NCBI RefSeq assembly: GCF_016859285.1
Contig: NC_053405.1
Location: 796,760-860,759 of the forward strand
Reading direction: 5' to 3'
DNA from: Xiphias gladius
Lineage: Eukaryota > Chordata > Actinopteri > Istiophoriformes > Xiphiidae
Length of the DNA stretch: 64,000 nt
Position 1 is the first letter of the stretch; each line of letters begins with the position of its first letter. The notes under the pieces are model-generated. The model was not told where the DNA came from and searched no databases. It saw nothing but the letters and a program-made list of their open reading frames with translations. The position numbers and the translations under genes are program-made. Below are positions 35,913 through 46,489 of the stretch, piece by piece.

Positions 35913-36499
35913 ACACATTTGATGTCTGGTCTCAAGGATTTTAATTTTTCTCCTTCTGTGAGGTTTTTGTTGTCTTTATCTTGTTGTGTTGTTTGATTCA
36001 TCTGAGATCTGCACTTTGTGAATGGTGTTTTATGCGTTTTACCTTCCTTTGGTAGTATGACTAGTATTTTCTATGTTGGTTTCATGTCACAATATGCAAA
36101 CCAGAACAGATTTCATTATTCAAATTAAATAATTCAAAATGATTAATTCATTTAGTTCATTTCTTGAGAAGTAATCAGTATCAATGTTAAAGAAAAATAC
36201 ATCTCAGGACTAAGAGCAAATCTAAAAATAACTGAAAAGAGCTTCTAGGGGGCTAGGAGGCTGCGTCTGAGAGTTGGATCCAAAAACAAGTTAGTCAGAG
36301 AAAACTATCAAAGTCAGAGACCATAAAAATGATCAGAACAAAGACAGTGACCCACAGAGTCTCAGTGTCTGTCAGAGTCATGAGACCATGTGACTCAGTG
36401 CAGAGTTAACCTCATTAATGTAACACAGGCACACACAGACACACAGCTCTGTGTTCATGCAGCCAGGGGTTAACGTGTGTACGTTTTCAGATCACATGA
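35913..36499. other. Unrecognised non-coding stretch
   Basis: No feature supported. Confidence 0.4.
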
Positions 36500-36880
36500 C
36501 GGCTCCTTCGTGTTGCTGTGGAGCTGCTGTTGTCACCAACAGTCGCTCACTGTCTCGCCGCTCAATAAAGCATTTCAGCCCGACAGCCGGTCCCTGCAGA
36601 GCAACGCCCCCACAAAGCCGCCTTGCTCCCCCGACACCGACGCTGCCTGCCCCCCTGAGCTGTTCTGAGGTCAGCGGTAATGTCATCCCGCTCTGAGGTG
36701 TTTCCCTCTGCAAAGAAACGCACGGCGACCGCGAAGGAGGCGGAGGAGGAGGAAGTCCCGTTGCTGCATAACCACGTCGCCGAGCACCAAGCGAGGTCCA
36801 AGCCGTCGGAGGATTCGGTCCGGCTCCGAGGGGAACAGCAACACGTGCAGCGTCCAGCTGGGACACATCTGTGCTGAGCA
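36500..36880. other. CpG-dense segment with overlapping low-information ORFs
   Basis: CpG density is clearly above the local background (CGACCGCGAAGG, CCGTCGGAGGATTCGGTCCG). The plus ORF at 36680-36877 (65 codons, starts MSSRSEVFPSAKKRTATAKE, acidic run EAEEEE) and minus ORFs at 36492-36902 and 36562-36954 compete for the same DNA and none resembles a known protein. It could be a CpG island for an unseen exon or a GC-rich transposon remnant. Confidence 0.35.
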
Positions 36881-38526
36881 AATATTTCTGCCTGCCCAGC
36901 AACCGCAGCCCGGGAGGGGAAAGTTTGAAAAGAAAAAAAATGATTGGATGCCATGGACTTTCCTAGAGCAACATGCTGATAAACGGCATGTCTCAGCAGA
37001 GATGGAATTCGTTGCAGGTTTCTCCTGAGTCACGGCTGTTATATTTCTGCCCTTTTGTGTTTTTGTATGTGTGCATTTCTTGCCGAGTCTCCACTTCTTA
37101 CACTCGTGCAGGAAGAATCCCAGACAGTGAACATGTGTCAGAGTCAGAGGGTTTTATTCACGGAGTTCAGTGAAGTCGGAGCTGACTCAGCCGATATGGC
37201 AGGAGCAGTGAGTGGACCTAACAGCGGGGTTTCCACGTCCTGCATCCACTGTGCGCCCTGCCGTCCCTGCTGCCGCGGGACGACTGCTGACTGCCGTTCA
37301 CGAGTGAAAGCAGACTTGTCCTGCAACGAGCAGTGACTGCAGAAGGTCCGGATAATAAAGCAGTGAGAGAACAAGACCAACGGCCAAACACACGAATAGA
37401 GATGAAGACACGATGAATCAGCCCATAATGAGTTCAGTCGGATTTTTGTCTGCAGCAACAAGTTTACCGCTGCTGTCTGAAACACACTCCTTATAGGGTT
37501 ATTTCGACATCCTGTCAGTGTGTGTGTCTGCGTGGTGATTCATCAAGGAGAAAGCCCTCAGACGATGACATCACCAGCAACATCTGGAGACGGGAGAGAA
37601 AGTGTGTGTGTGTGTGTGCAACGAGACGGCGTTATTACAGAATCTGTCTGTCTGGTTTCACTGAGGTGTATTTTGGGACTGTAATCACGTCTGTTCTCTG
37701 TGTGTGTATTTATTGTAGGGTTTTTTTTGAGAAGCTTAACTTTTTCTTGTGCAGTTTTGGCCCATTAACTACAAACTGTGCTGATTCGTTTCGGCATAAG
37801 AAATAACAAATGATGTTGTCACCCTCATGTTTATTTGTAAATCAAAGACGAACAGATAAAGAAAGAGCATCTCTGTGCAGCCCAGTGTATCGAGGAATCA
37901 CACGCGTATTGGACGATTCAGCAGCTTATGATGCAACTAGTGTGTCCTGGCGTAGCGAGGCGGACACTGAGGGTGCGGAGGCACAGCTGGCTTTCATGCT
38001 GGACACCGCTGTGAATGTCCCGTCTGAATCCGACCTACGTTTGCTTCTTCAACCGTAACAACAATAACCAGATTGTACCAATAATTGTAAAAAAAGAGAG
38101 TTTTTCAGGAGCGTCTCATATCAACAGTCTCGTGTGATGTGTGTGTATCATCAGACACGTTCCCACGGACGCCTCTTCGATTCTTCAGGTTTCCAACTTT
38201 GTGGTGGCAGAAGAAGTTTCCACAGAATCACGGTTGGTCAGAAGAACAGATTCCCATCAACCTCTGCTGCAAATCTTCATCAGCAACATATCCGCCCCAC
38301 TCAAGTCTAAAACCTGGTTTTTCAACATGTCAGCCTTTCTTCAAATTTCTTTTCGTACTTCCACATGTGCAAACTGAAACTCTATAAAACCGTGTGAGAG
38401 GAAACTTCTTCTCCCTGCATGTGTGACTTCACTGAGAGCTGCTGCAGCCTCCTGCACTCGCTGCAGCTCCTCCCACGAGGTTTTTCCTAGAAATCCTTCA
38501 GCTGAGCCCCCAGGTACACACCCCAA
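36881..38526. other. Unrecognised non-coding stretch
   Basis: Only short ORFs (largest 37144-37485 on minus) without domains. A short (TG)n lies at 37,602-37,619. Confidence 0.45.
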
Positions 38527-38546
38527 ACACACACACACACACACAC
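38527..38546. repeat. (AC)10 microsatellite
   Basis: Short uninterrupted AC tract. Confidence 0.9.
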
Positions 38547-39275
38547 GCTGCCCTGCAGCGAGCTGAATGCCTGGGCTTTGTCCCTCCGTCAGCCAGCCCA
38601 CCCAGGAACCAGGCCTCTGTCTGCTCGCTTCTAGGAACTCCACCTGAACTCTGACTCCTGAGGTGTGTGCGTGTGTGTGAAGAATGTGGCCCACATTTCT
38701 GAGGAAGCCTCCCTCTCTGTTGGTGTGGATGAAGCAGAGAGGGAAACCCTCCCGGCCTGTGGTCACACCGGCTCTTTGGCATCTGCAGCCACAGGAGGAT
38801 CATTGTGTATTCGGACACACGAGGTTATTCACGTGTGGTCCACCGGCAGGGCTCTGCACCAGCCGAGTGGAAGTTCGATCAGAGGTTCAAGCGGAAAGTC
38901 GCCAGGAAAGGCGGCGGCAGATGAAAAGCCGCGTTCGCACCAAGTGGAGCGTCGACCTGCTGCTGGCGCGGCAGCTTCGATCTCTAACGGCCCGTGGAAA
39001 GTTTGTAGTTTGCTCATTCGTGAGGAGCAGCAGTTGTGGTCGGTTTGGGTTCAGGTCTGTCGTACCCCACTACGTCCGTCTGACAGCGTTAGTTACTCCG
39101 GTCACTTCTCAGGTTTTGACCATTAAACACAGATGTTAAGACGGATTCTGACGTATTGTTACTTGCATAAAGCAGTTTGAATGAACTCCCCCTTCATCAG
39201 CTGCAACATTAAAGTGACACTAAGGTGAATCCCTCAATGATTATGATTCACTCGATTCCGAAATGGGCCGTCGTG
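38547..39275. other. Unrecognised non-coding stretch
   Basis: ORFs of ~150 codons in two plus frames (38665-39126, 38684-39139) overlap a minus ORF. The coexistence of long ORFs in several frames here reflects GC-rich composition. No domain recognised. Confidence 0.45.
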
Positions 39276-39540
39276 CAGAGCGAGTACTTTTACCCAAGTA
39301 AAGTCTTGAAGGCAGGACTTCTTCTAGGGTGTGGTACCGCTACTGCTGCTAAAGTAAAAGTACAAATAGCACAGTGCAAAAATACTCCATTACAAGTAAA
39401 AGTCCTGCATCTCAGTTTCTACTTGGGTAAAATTATTTTCAATGTTGGCCTTTTACACGAAATGGAGTATTTTTACAGTGTGGTGAAAATACTTCTATTA
39501 CTTAAGTAAAAGATCTGAGTACTTCTTCCACCACTGGTAC
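39276..39540. mobile_element. Fold-back copy of the TACTTAAGTA MITE family
   Basis: Plus-strand consensus words (AAGTAAAAGTACAAATAGCA, AAAAATACTCCATTACAAGT, AAAAGTCCTGCAT) at 39,350-39,415 are followed by the same words inverted (GGAGTATTTTTACAGTGTGG, ACTTAAGTAAAAGATCTGAG, CTTCTTCCACCACTGG) to 39,538. The right end is the family's terminal CAGTGGTGGAAGAAGTA reversed. Two heads thus face each other around a spacer of about 40 bp, giving a long imperfect hairpin. Non-coding. Confidence 0.8.
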
Positions 39541-40227
39541 ACACATGCGCACACACATGCAGAACTGCTGTATACACTTTGTGCATTCGGTGACGTGTGG
39601 CGAGCAGAAACCAGATGACTCAGAGACGTCACGTTTACCCGCACCGCAGTAACCTGGTTACCGTAAATCCACGTGCACGCAGAAGGTCAGCAAACAGAGT
39701 TACACACAACCCCTGACCCGGTCATGGGGGAATGACTCGCTGAGTGTAACTGTAGTCACGGCACAAGGAGACATCACCCCCAGCTCTCATGTGGGCTGAC
39801 AGCTGGATTTATGTGTCGGGGTAAAGTCGCTGAGCTCCACAGTAGCAGAAACCAGAGCTGGACATTATTTCCTCTCACAGCTGATAAAGGACGCTCAGGG
39901 ACACACACAGGCACTGACCTGCTGTATTGTGTGCGGTTGCGGAAGGTCCGCCGGTCGTTTCGGTTTTGGCAGATTTGGCAAAAAAAGACAAAGACCTCGT
40001 GACGTCGCGCCGAAGACCAAAGTCAACCTCGCGGGAACAAACCAGCAGATACAGTCAACAGCTTCCTGACATCGCGCCGACAGGACGTTACGTGATGTAA
40101 ACACACACACACACCTGCTGTTGATCTGCTGTTGTTGTAGGACAAAGAATTCTCTCCACTTTATTGCTCATAGATTTCATTTAAGATTGATGTCGTTTAC
40201 TTCTGACACGTATTAAAAATCACACAC
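39541..40227. other. Unrecognised non-coding stretch
   Basis: No supported feature. A short (CA)n lies at 40,100-40,113. Confidence 0.45.
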
Positions 40228-40440
40228 TTTTCTTTGTCACTCCAAACTGAGCTCAGGTGCCTCCTGTTGAAATTTCACCGGTCCACCTGTGGCAAATTCA
40301 GCTGATGAAGAAGGCACACACACCTGTGTATATAAAGTCCAACAGTCCACAGTGCTCGTCAGACCAAAAACCAAACCATGGAGTCCAGAGAAACTGTCCG
40401 CACACCTCAGATGATGAGCCGTATCCTCTGTGGCTCCTCC
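40228..40440 (+). mobile_element. 5' fragment of a Tc1-like transposon, start of transposase
   Basis: The order CTGAGCTCAGGTGCCTCCTG, TCCACCTGTGGCAAATTCAG, AAGGCACACACACCTGTGTA, TATAAAGTCCAACAGTCCAC, GACCAAAAACCAAACCATGG follows the internal 5' region of the Tc1-like family also present at 56,883-58,035. The transposase start codon would be the ATG at 40,378. Translation runs MESRETVRTPQMMSRIL before similarity is lost. Neither TIR nor catalytic region is present. Confidence 0.8.
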
Positions 40441-41350
40441 TCCACGCGTCTTAGCTGTCCTGAGTCCTGTGGGATCTAATCCCTCGCTGGGTACCTGCCA
40501 GGTCCTCATTTGATCGATCAGTTGGCCTGGAAATCGCCCGAGATCAGGAAGGCCGCCCCCCTGCCCTTAGTCCTGCTCTGAGGACTGAGGAGGGATCTCT
40601 GCTGGACCGACACAGCCCTTCATTGGAAACCTGTTGGCGACTGGATCCCAACATCACTGCAGGTTTCTCCTGAGGTCTAGAACGAACGGAACCAGCTCAA
40701 GACCTGTAGATTCGATTTGTTTTCAGATTCACCATCCAGTTCAAAACGTCGGATCTGTAGGTCTGACTGGAAAGAGAAGCATCAAGAAGAGACAACTTTA
40801 GATGATCTGTTCTCTCTCCTGTTAATCTGTAACACGAATAACATCAGAGCGAGGAGAGTCTGATTCTTTCAGCACATTAAAACCCATTTTAACTCTTCAA
40901 TCACATGTGAGGCTGAAAACCCCCCGTTTTAGTTTGATGTGAAAAGATGTGGGCCACAGATTCCAAGACTTTCTAATCACGACCCGGATAATTACATGAT
41001 ACGTTTACAAACAGAACGTCATAAATGCAAATTCAGATGATTATTAAATGGAAAAACATGTTGCTGCCAGTAGAAATGTCTCGTGTGCGAGTCTGAGCAG
41101 TGAAGAACATTTTCACACTGTGCTTTGACTGATCTGAGCTCAGAATAAATAATGAACGGAAGGTTTTTATTAATGTGCAAATCTTTGTCAAACAGCATTT
41201 GGTATGATTAGTGTTTGGACAGTACGTATACAGACTCCACACCGTCAGAGGTTTGAACACTTTGCCTCAGGTCAGCGGCTCTAGCATGAATGAGCAGCAT
41301 ACGAACATTTAACAGATGATACAAATGAATCCTGTTCGGCATTTGCTCCT
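40441..41350. other. Unrecognised non-coding stretch upstream of the small ORF
   Basis: No repeat family recognised after 40,470. No convincing promoter before 41,351; an AATAAATAATG AT-rich patch lies at 41,142. Confidence 0.4.
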
Positions 41351-41539
41351 ATGAAGACACGTTTTCTATTATTCCCGCTGTGTTTGACTGTGTTGTCGTT
41401 CATTGTTCATCCAGCAGCCTCCACTGACGAGTGTCCACAGGAGGAGTTGGAGCTGGTAACAAAGACTTTAATAAACGCTGAGATCTGGTCACAGCTGCAT
41501 CAGAGTCTGTTGGGAACCAGTTATTACGTCTTTATATAA
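41351..41539 (+). CDS. Candidate small secreted peptide, unrecognised
   Basis: A 62-codon ORF. Residues 1-24 form a textbook signal-peptide profile: basic n-region (MKTR), hydrophobic core (FLLFPLCLTVLSFIV) and a small-residue end (HPAAS) satisfying the -3/-1 rule. The predicted 38-residue mature part (TDECPQEELELVTKTL..., then EIWSQLHQSL) has a single Cys and an amphipathic-helix-like centre. An AATAAA lies 16 bp after the stop (41,555-41,560). The sequence around the ATG (CTCCTATGA) is weak. GGTAAC within codons 38-39 could instead be a splice donor, making this a first exon. A diverged relative sits at 18,861-19,075. I do not recognise the family; it could be a genuine microprotein, a gene fragment, or a chance ORF in a repeat. 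Confidence 0.33.
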   Translation: MKTRFLLFPLCLTVLSFIVHPAASTDECPQEELELVTKTLINAEIWSQLHQSLLGTSYYVFI

Positions 41540-42472
41540 CGATTATAGAGGTTAAATAAACCGGTTATTAAGCTGTGTCGTCATCAGGACAGTTCACATG
41601 GTCTCATTTCTCTAAAAACATCTGTCCTCACAGTTTCAGTGAACAGGCCTAAGATACAAGGAAAAGACACAAGTGCAGTTAAGGGAACTGGCAAGTGGAG
41701 CCAGAGCGGTGGAACTTAATGATGAAACAGTTCCCACGTTCAGGACGCAGAGATTAGATAACCCGACTGACGCGCTGCTGAGGAACTCACAGCCTTACAT
41801 GCAGAACCTCACTCAGACTTGAGCCAGTTTTATCGCCCCCCTCCCATGATCAGTCGCAGTAAATGTCGGTATAGAAGTAAGATGTCAAAGACGTGTTAGA
41901 GGTCATTTAGAAGCAGTGTCTTGCTGACAAGCTGATTTTCATGTCGTAAAAAGTCCCAAACCCTAAGTTCTCATCGAGTCCTCCGAATTAGAAGACATAA
42001 TACAACGCTTGTCCCCGGTTTTCAGATCTCCAAGATACCTCATTCATGTCACCCCGCAGCTGCCGGTCTAGGACCTGTCAATAGCGTTCACGTCAACATC
42101 CAGACAGAACAGCCACTGGGAGGTGTTTCTGAAATCTCGGGTTATTTCCACTTGGGGCTGAATAACAAAAATGAGAGCTTCCGGCTTTGGTCTGCATGTA
42201 TCTGCAACTCCACTTTATTTTAGTGTCAAGTTTTCCAGACTGAGCAAACAAAGCAGACTTAAAATAGTGAGAAAGTTAGTGTGTGTTAAGTTCAGTTCAC
42301 ACACACCCACACACACACACACACTGGGCTGTGTGTGCTACTGTGCAGTAACACACAGAGTCGGGGGCCGGGGAGGAAAACGTTGGCGCCACAAATGAGC
42401 ATCCTGCCCTCTGGAGAGAAACTGTGGCTGGATTTGTCCTCCAAGGTAATTTAGTTGTTTAACTACCCCTCA
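41540..42472. other. Unrecognised non-coding stretch
   Basis: No supported feature beyond AATAAA at 41,555. A short (CA)n lies at about 42,300-42,322. Confidence 0.45.
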
Positions 42473-42549
42473 ACACACACACACACACACACACATATGC
42501 ACACACACACGTGCCCGCACGTGCACACACAAGCATGCGCGCACACACA
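42473..42549. repeat. Imperfect (CA)n microsatellite with GTGC interruptions
   Basis: CA tract broken by ATATGC and GTGCCCGCACGTGC into several blocks. Confidence 0.9.
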
Positions 42550-42625
42550 GTCAGCTGATACTACAGAGGAGAAAACAGTTTGTTTCTCTCTCACATGACT
42601 GTCATGCAGATTGTGTCATTACCAT

Positions 42626-42626
<1 letters not shown>

Positions 42627-42687
<61 letters not shown>
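42627..42687. repeat. (GT)30 microsatellite
   Basis: Uninterrupted 61-bp GT tract. Confidence 0.97.
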
Positions 42688-42688
<1 letters not shown>

Positions 42689-43031
42689 CAGCTGACTTTT
42701 GCAGTAACAGGAAACGTGGTGATTGGTCAATGACAGAGCGGAGCTGCTTCCTCCTTCTGCAGAAGAAGAAAAGTTTCTTTCACAGTCACTTCAGATTTAA
42801 AGGCCTCTGTTTTACAGGAATGTTTTGATTTCCCCTAAACGCCGTCCAGACCAACGGCTCGAGGGTCCTGGTAGCGCCCCCCAGAGGCTGCAGTGTGTGT
42901 TCTGCACGACAGACAGAACAACCAACCGCCTGATGATTTATCTGTTACTGGAGTCTGAACTTTCCAGGAGCTAAACACGTTCAAGGTCAAGCTCTGTTTT
43001 ATTGCCGTTGTCACACGTGCATTTATACTGT
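42688..43031. other. Unrecognised non-coding stretch
   Basis: Nothing recognised apart from CTGTTTTATTGCCGTTGTCA near 43,000, which resembles the reversed 3' end of fish retroposons. A minus ORF of 185 codons (42835-43392) spans this and the MITE that follows and is not credible as a gene. Confidence 0.45.
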
Positions 43032-43302
43032 CACTGAGCACTTTATTAGGAACACCTCTATACCTGCCCATTGATGCAGCATGTGGCAGCAGTGCAGAGC
43101 ATAACATCCTGCACATACAGGTCAGGAGCTTAACCACCGTGTGGCCGAATGAGCGTGAAGCTGACAAATCAGCAGAAATGACGTGATGCGGTCCTGTCAA
43201 CATGGACCTGAATCTCAGAAGAAAGTCTCCAACATCAGGTGGAATCCAGGCCACGAAGACCTGCCAGTAGTGGTGAGGTGTTCCTAATAAAGTGCTCCGT
43301 GA
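43032..43302. mobile_element. Internally deleted Tc1-like transposon (MITE) with 27-bp TIRs
   Basis: The ends CACTGAGCACTTTATTAGGA and, reversed, CACGGAGCACTTTATTAGGA (each continuing ACACCTC) match over 27 bp with one mismatch. The interior joins the family's 5' region (ATGTGGCAGCAGTGCA, ACATACAGGTCAGGAGCTT) directly to the 3' end of its transposase gene (AGCTGACAAATCAGCAGAAA, TCAACATGGACCTGAATCTC, GGAATCCAGGCCACGAAGA). About 271 bp survives of an element normally well over 1 kb, so it cannot encode transposase. Confidence 0.9.
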
Positions 43303-43966
43303 GGTAAGTAAAATGTTGGTCCTCACGGACACTTTAGACGTGTGGCATCGTGAGGGACTCTGTGTTCGTCTGATTCGGCTGCTGAAGATCATTGTAAGAT
43401 GAGACTTACAATCTTGAAGTGATCATTGATTCCATTCTGTGCCGTTCTGATGTTTTTGTGTAGTGATTGCAGTGGATGTGACCCCCCCGCCCTCGCTCCT
43501 CTGATCTCAGTGCATCATATGGTTCCAGTGGGATTTGATCTTTGGAAATACAACACAGAATTGAGTGTTGTTGTTGATGTGAGAGGAGTCCGAGTCCGTC
43601 ACTGGAGCCTGAGCTGCAAGCGTCTGAAATCTGAGCTGGGTGGCATTTCCTCGACCGTCTGTTTCCCCGGGGACCCGAACGCAGCACCGGCGTCCACTCA
43701 CAGTTTCCCGACCAATGACGTCGACTCGCTGCCCTCTGAGATCAGCTCGTAGGCCACGACCGCCACCACGTGACCCCGGTTAACAGGAACCCCGCCCCTC
43801 CCTCCACCCGGTCAGGGGGCGCTTGTTTTCCCTCTCTGGCTGTTTTTATTCCAGGCTGCGTTCTGACTCATTGCCGACATTATTAGTCGCCTCAAATACA
43901 CTGCAACATGAAGCAAAGCTGCTATTGTTTTCCAGGGAATCCCCCCCCACCCCCCACCCCCAGGGC

Positions 43967-43968
<2 letters not shown>
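43303..43968. other. Unrecognised non-coding stretch
   Basis: ORFs on both strands over 43,406-43,752 share no domain. C-rich runs at 43,941-43,961. Confidence 0.45.

Positions 43969-44006
<38 letters not shown>
43969..44006. repeat. (AC)19 microsatellite
   Basis: Uninterrupted 38-bp AC tract just after a C-rich stretch. Confidence 0.96.
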
Positions 44007-44010
<4 letters not shown>

Positions 44011-44280
44011 CACCGTGGTGACTACAGCCTTTGTTTTCCAGTGACTCTCCATTTATTTTTCCATACAAGGAAAATAGCTGGTGTTGAGACTCGGTGACTC
44101 AGTTTGTGCTGATTGGTGAATGTGCGCACACACACATAGATGCAGACGCATACACATGCAGGATCCCATCGAGCTTTGTGATTTTTGTGAGTAAAGTCGT
44201 CGGAGACTTTTCTGAAATGTTGAGATGCACTTAGTGGTTCTTTTGTTCGTTGTTTTAAAATAAACTCGCTGCACATTGCG

Positions 44281-44660
44281 TTAGAAAAAAGCATCTCCCC
44301 TCGGCTCCACGGAGCTTTACGATCAGTTTGAGCTCGTTTCAGCTAAAGAGTTTCAGCTAAAGTTCCCCTCAGAGCTAAAGGAGCGTCTGGACTCAGACTC
44401 ATCAGGTGACGCAGACACCAGATCCGGGTGAATCAACTTAAAAGCTAATCGTCTGTCCGTGGTCTCTACGTCAACTACTGGACACCAACATCCGTTAGTG
44501 CGGGTCTAGCTTGATGGATCCGCACAAGGTTTTCTCAGACCTGTAGGTGGTGCAGAGACTCCAGCTGCTCTTCTGTTTCTGACAAAGTAGCGGAAAGCAC
44601 AGGTGTCACCAGATCAACCGGGACTGAATTCCCAGGGATCCTAACTTTACTGCTGTTATT
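44281..44660 (+). repeat. Diverged dispersed repeat related to 51,035-51,345 and 16,621-16,680
   Basis: CTCATCAGGTGACGCAGACA followed by CCAGATCCGGGTGAA parallels TTCACCAGGTGGGACAGACA, CCAGATCCAGATGAA at 51,256. The end (CAGGTGTCACCAGATCAACC, GGGACTGAATTCC) parallels 16,628-16,660. Similarity elsewhere is weak, so boundaries are rough. Confidence 0.4.
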
Positions 44661-44888
44661 AAAGCACAGCGCCACAGGTGACAAACAGAGGTGCGAGTGA
44701 GACGTGTCCTCTACTGTCAGGAACTGGCCGCAGCTTCGGTTCTGTTTCTTTACCCTTCTGTTACTTCAGTTTCTCTGGTTCCCTCTGGAATCATCCGTCA
44801 AAGAAAACCTGGTCCTAAACAAGTCCCTCGAGGCCCCTCCACACCCTACCGATCTTAGAATAACTACTGTGGACAGAAACGAGTCCCA
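44661..44888. other. Unrecognised non-coding stretch
   Basis: A 62-codon ORF (44704-44892) has a hydrophobic stretch near its start but no further support. Confidence 0.35.
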
Positions 44889-45221
44889 GTAACGGTGATA
44901 GACGCGTGTTACGTGATCGACAGGTAAACACAAGATTCATTAATGTGTGCGACCATCTGTGGGCGACACGCAACCCCATCTACGCAAATAAACAAATAAA
45001 CGGATCAACGCAAAGTGCACGAAGCTTTTCGAAAGCAAAATGTATGAACTTGAAGTCGAATGTATTTAAATGTACAATACTGATATTTTTCAAGCTGCAT
45101 GTGTGTATTTGTTGATTGGACAGTGCATCTGCGAACAACATAATTCCCCCGAGATGGTCACACACACTTATGACTCTTGTGTTTATCAGTAGATCACGTA
45201 ACACGCGTTTATCACCGTTAC
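44889..45221. mobile_element. 333-bp non-autonomous element with ~75-bp terminal inverted repeats
   Basis: The left arm starts GTAACGGTGATAGACGCGTG and continues TTACGTGATCGACAGG (44889-44963). Read in reverse, the right arm starts GTAACGGTGATAAACGCGTG and continues TTACGTGATCTACTGA (45221-45147). I count about ten mismatches in 75 and no gap. CCA flanks both sides (44886-44888 and 45222-45224), a possible 3-bp target-site duplication as in PIF/Harbinger or CACTA elements, though Harbinger usually prefers TWA. Both strands give a similar short peptide because the arms are inverted copies. No transposase. I do not recognise the family. Confidence 0.9.
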
Positions 45222-45330
45222 CCAGACTCAGTTCTGCACATTAACTACCGTTAACACACACCGTGTCGTGTGACTTTCCATCCATGCAGCTGATTGTGAT
45301 GCAGGAAGCTGCCGCAGACACAGTCACACG

Positions 45331-45352
45331 CACACACACACACACACACACA
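45331..45352. repeat. (CA)11 microsatellite
   Basis: Uninterrupted 22-bp CA tract. Confidence 0.93.
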
Positions 45353-45450
45353 AACACAATGTATGCAACTAACACACTCCGTCCACATGTTGCCAGGTTT
45401 TTTTCTTGCAGGATGAGGTCAGTCTTCAAAAATGAAGTCTGACATATGAT

Positions 45451-45451
45451 G

Positions 45452-45491
<40 letters not shown>
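45451..45491. repeat. Compound (CT)n(CA)n microsatellite
   Basis: Short CT run (45452-45460) passing into a 31-bp CA tract. Confidence 0.95.
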
Positions 45492-45493
<2 letters not shown>

Positions 45494-45710
45494 AGCCTCT
45501 AAGTCAGGTGATGTGTTTACTGGAAGCACAGAGAGTCGTGGGGAACGCGGGGGGGGGTGGGGGGGGGGCTGCTATGGGGGGCAAGGATGATCTCATGTGA
45601 TTGGTGACTCAGAACCTGATGACATCACCCCCTTCCCTCACACTGCCAGGGGATTGGGTGAGTCAAACAGTGGACCGGGCTCAGCTGACCAATCAGAGGA
45701 GGCGGCGGAG

Positions 45711-45714
<4 letters not shown>

Positions 45715-45756
<42 letters not shown>

Positions 45757-45858
45757 CGAGCGAGACAGAGAGAGGGAGGGAGGGAGAGAGAGAAGGGGAG
45801 AGAGAGAGAGAGGGAGAGAGAGAGACAGAGAGAGAGAGGGAGGGAGGGAGAGAGGGGA
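45715..45858. repeat. (GA)n / GGGA polypurine tract, 144 bp
   Basis: Pure GA to about 45,752, then mixed GA, GGGA and GAGC units with all but a few bases purine on plus. Glu/Arg or Ser/Leu ORFs across it are artefacts. A G-rich run (45,551-45,569) lies 150 bp upstream. Confidence 0.97.
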
Positions 45859-46489
45859 TGATCAAATGATGTCACTCTCACTTTGCTCTGCATTAGAAAA
45901 GAATAAAAACACATCAGTCATTTGTATTCATGCGTTTCACATGTGACACTGTCTGTCAGCTGCTGTTTCTATGATGCTCAGTATTGACTGATTCAATGTG
46001 ACTCAGGCAAAACAACAGACACAAAACACAAGGGTTCACATATTAACAACAGAAAGTGTATCTGCTGCCAAGTGGCTGACATTTTAAAAAATGTGACTGA
46101 CTGCCCAAAGGTTGGTGCAGCTGGTAACGTAGGAGAAAGACAGAAAGAGAGACCCGAAAAGCCTTGAAGTGTGAAGTCAGACTTGTCTTGTGACCTGTGT
46201 CAGTGTCTTAACAGCTCAAGGCTCTGGACAGAAAATGGGACAATGCATCAACAACAATCGTGCTGTGAAAGCAAAATCAAACTCCTTAGCTAGAAGTGAG
46301 CGGAGCACAGTCAGCTCACCTGTGGTTCAGGTGAGCTCTCGTCTGTCTGAGAAGCTCTGGTCTGTTCCGGGGAACCTGAAGCTCCTGAGCTCGGGAAAAC
46401 AAAGACTGACAACAACCAGATTTCAGTGTTTACAGGACAAATACAAGAAGAAAAGAAAGTGAAATTCCCCCCCTCGCAGGTCCGAGTCA
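45859..46489. other. Unrecognised non-coding stretch
   Basis: The 90-codon ORF at 46190-46462 has no recognisable domain. Confidence 0.4.

Noticed and set aside
38665..39139. Two plus-strand ORFs of ~150 codons in different frames
   Set aside because: Open frames in several registers at once reflect GC-rich composition; no domain or splice signal.
42835..43392. 185-codon minus-strand ORF
   Set aside because: It runs across an internally deleted Tc1 MITE in the wrong strand and frame for transposase; no other similarity.
45597..45914. Glu/Arg and Ser/Leu-rich ORFs
   Set aside because: Translations of the GA tract; composition artefacts.
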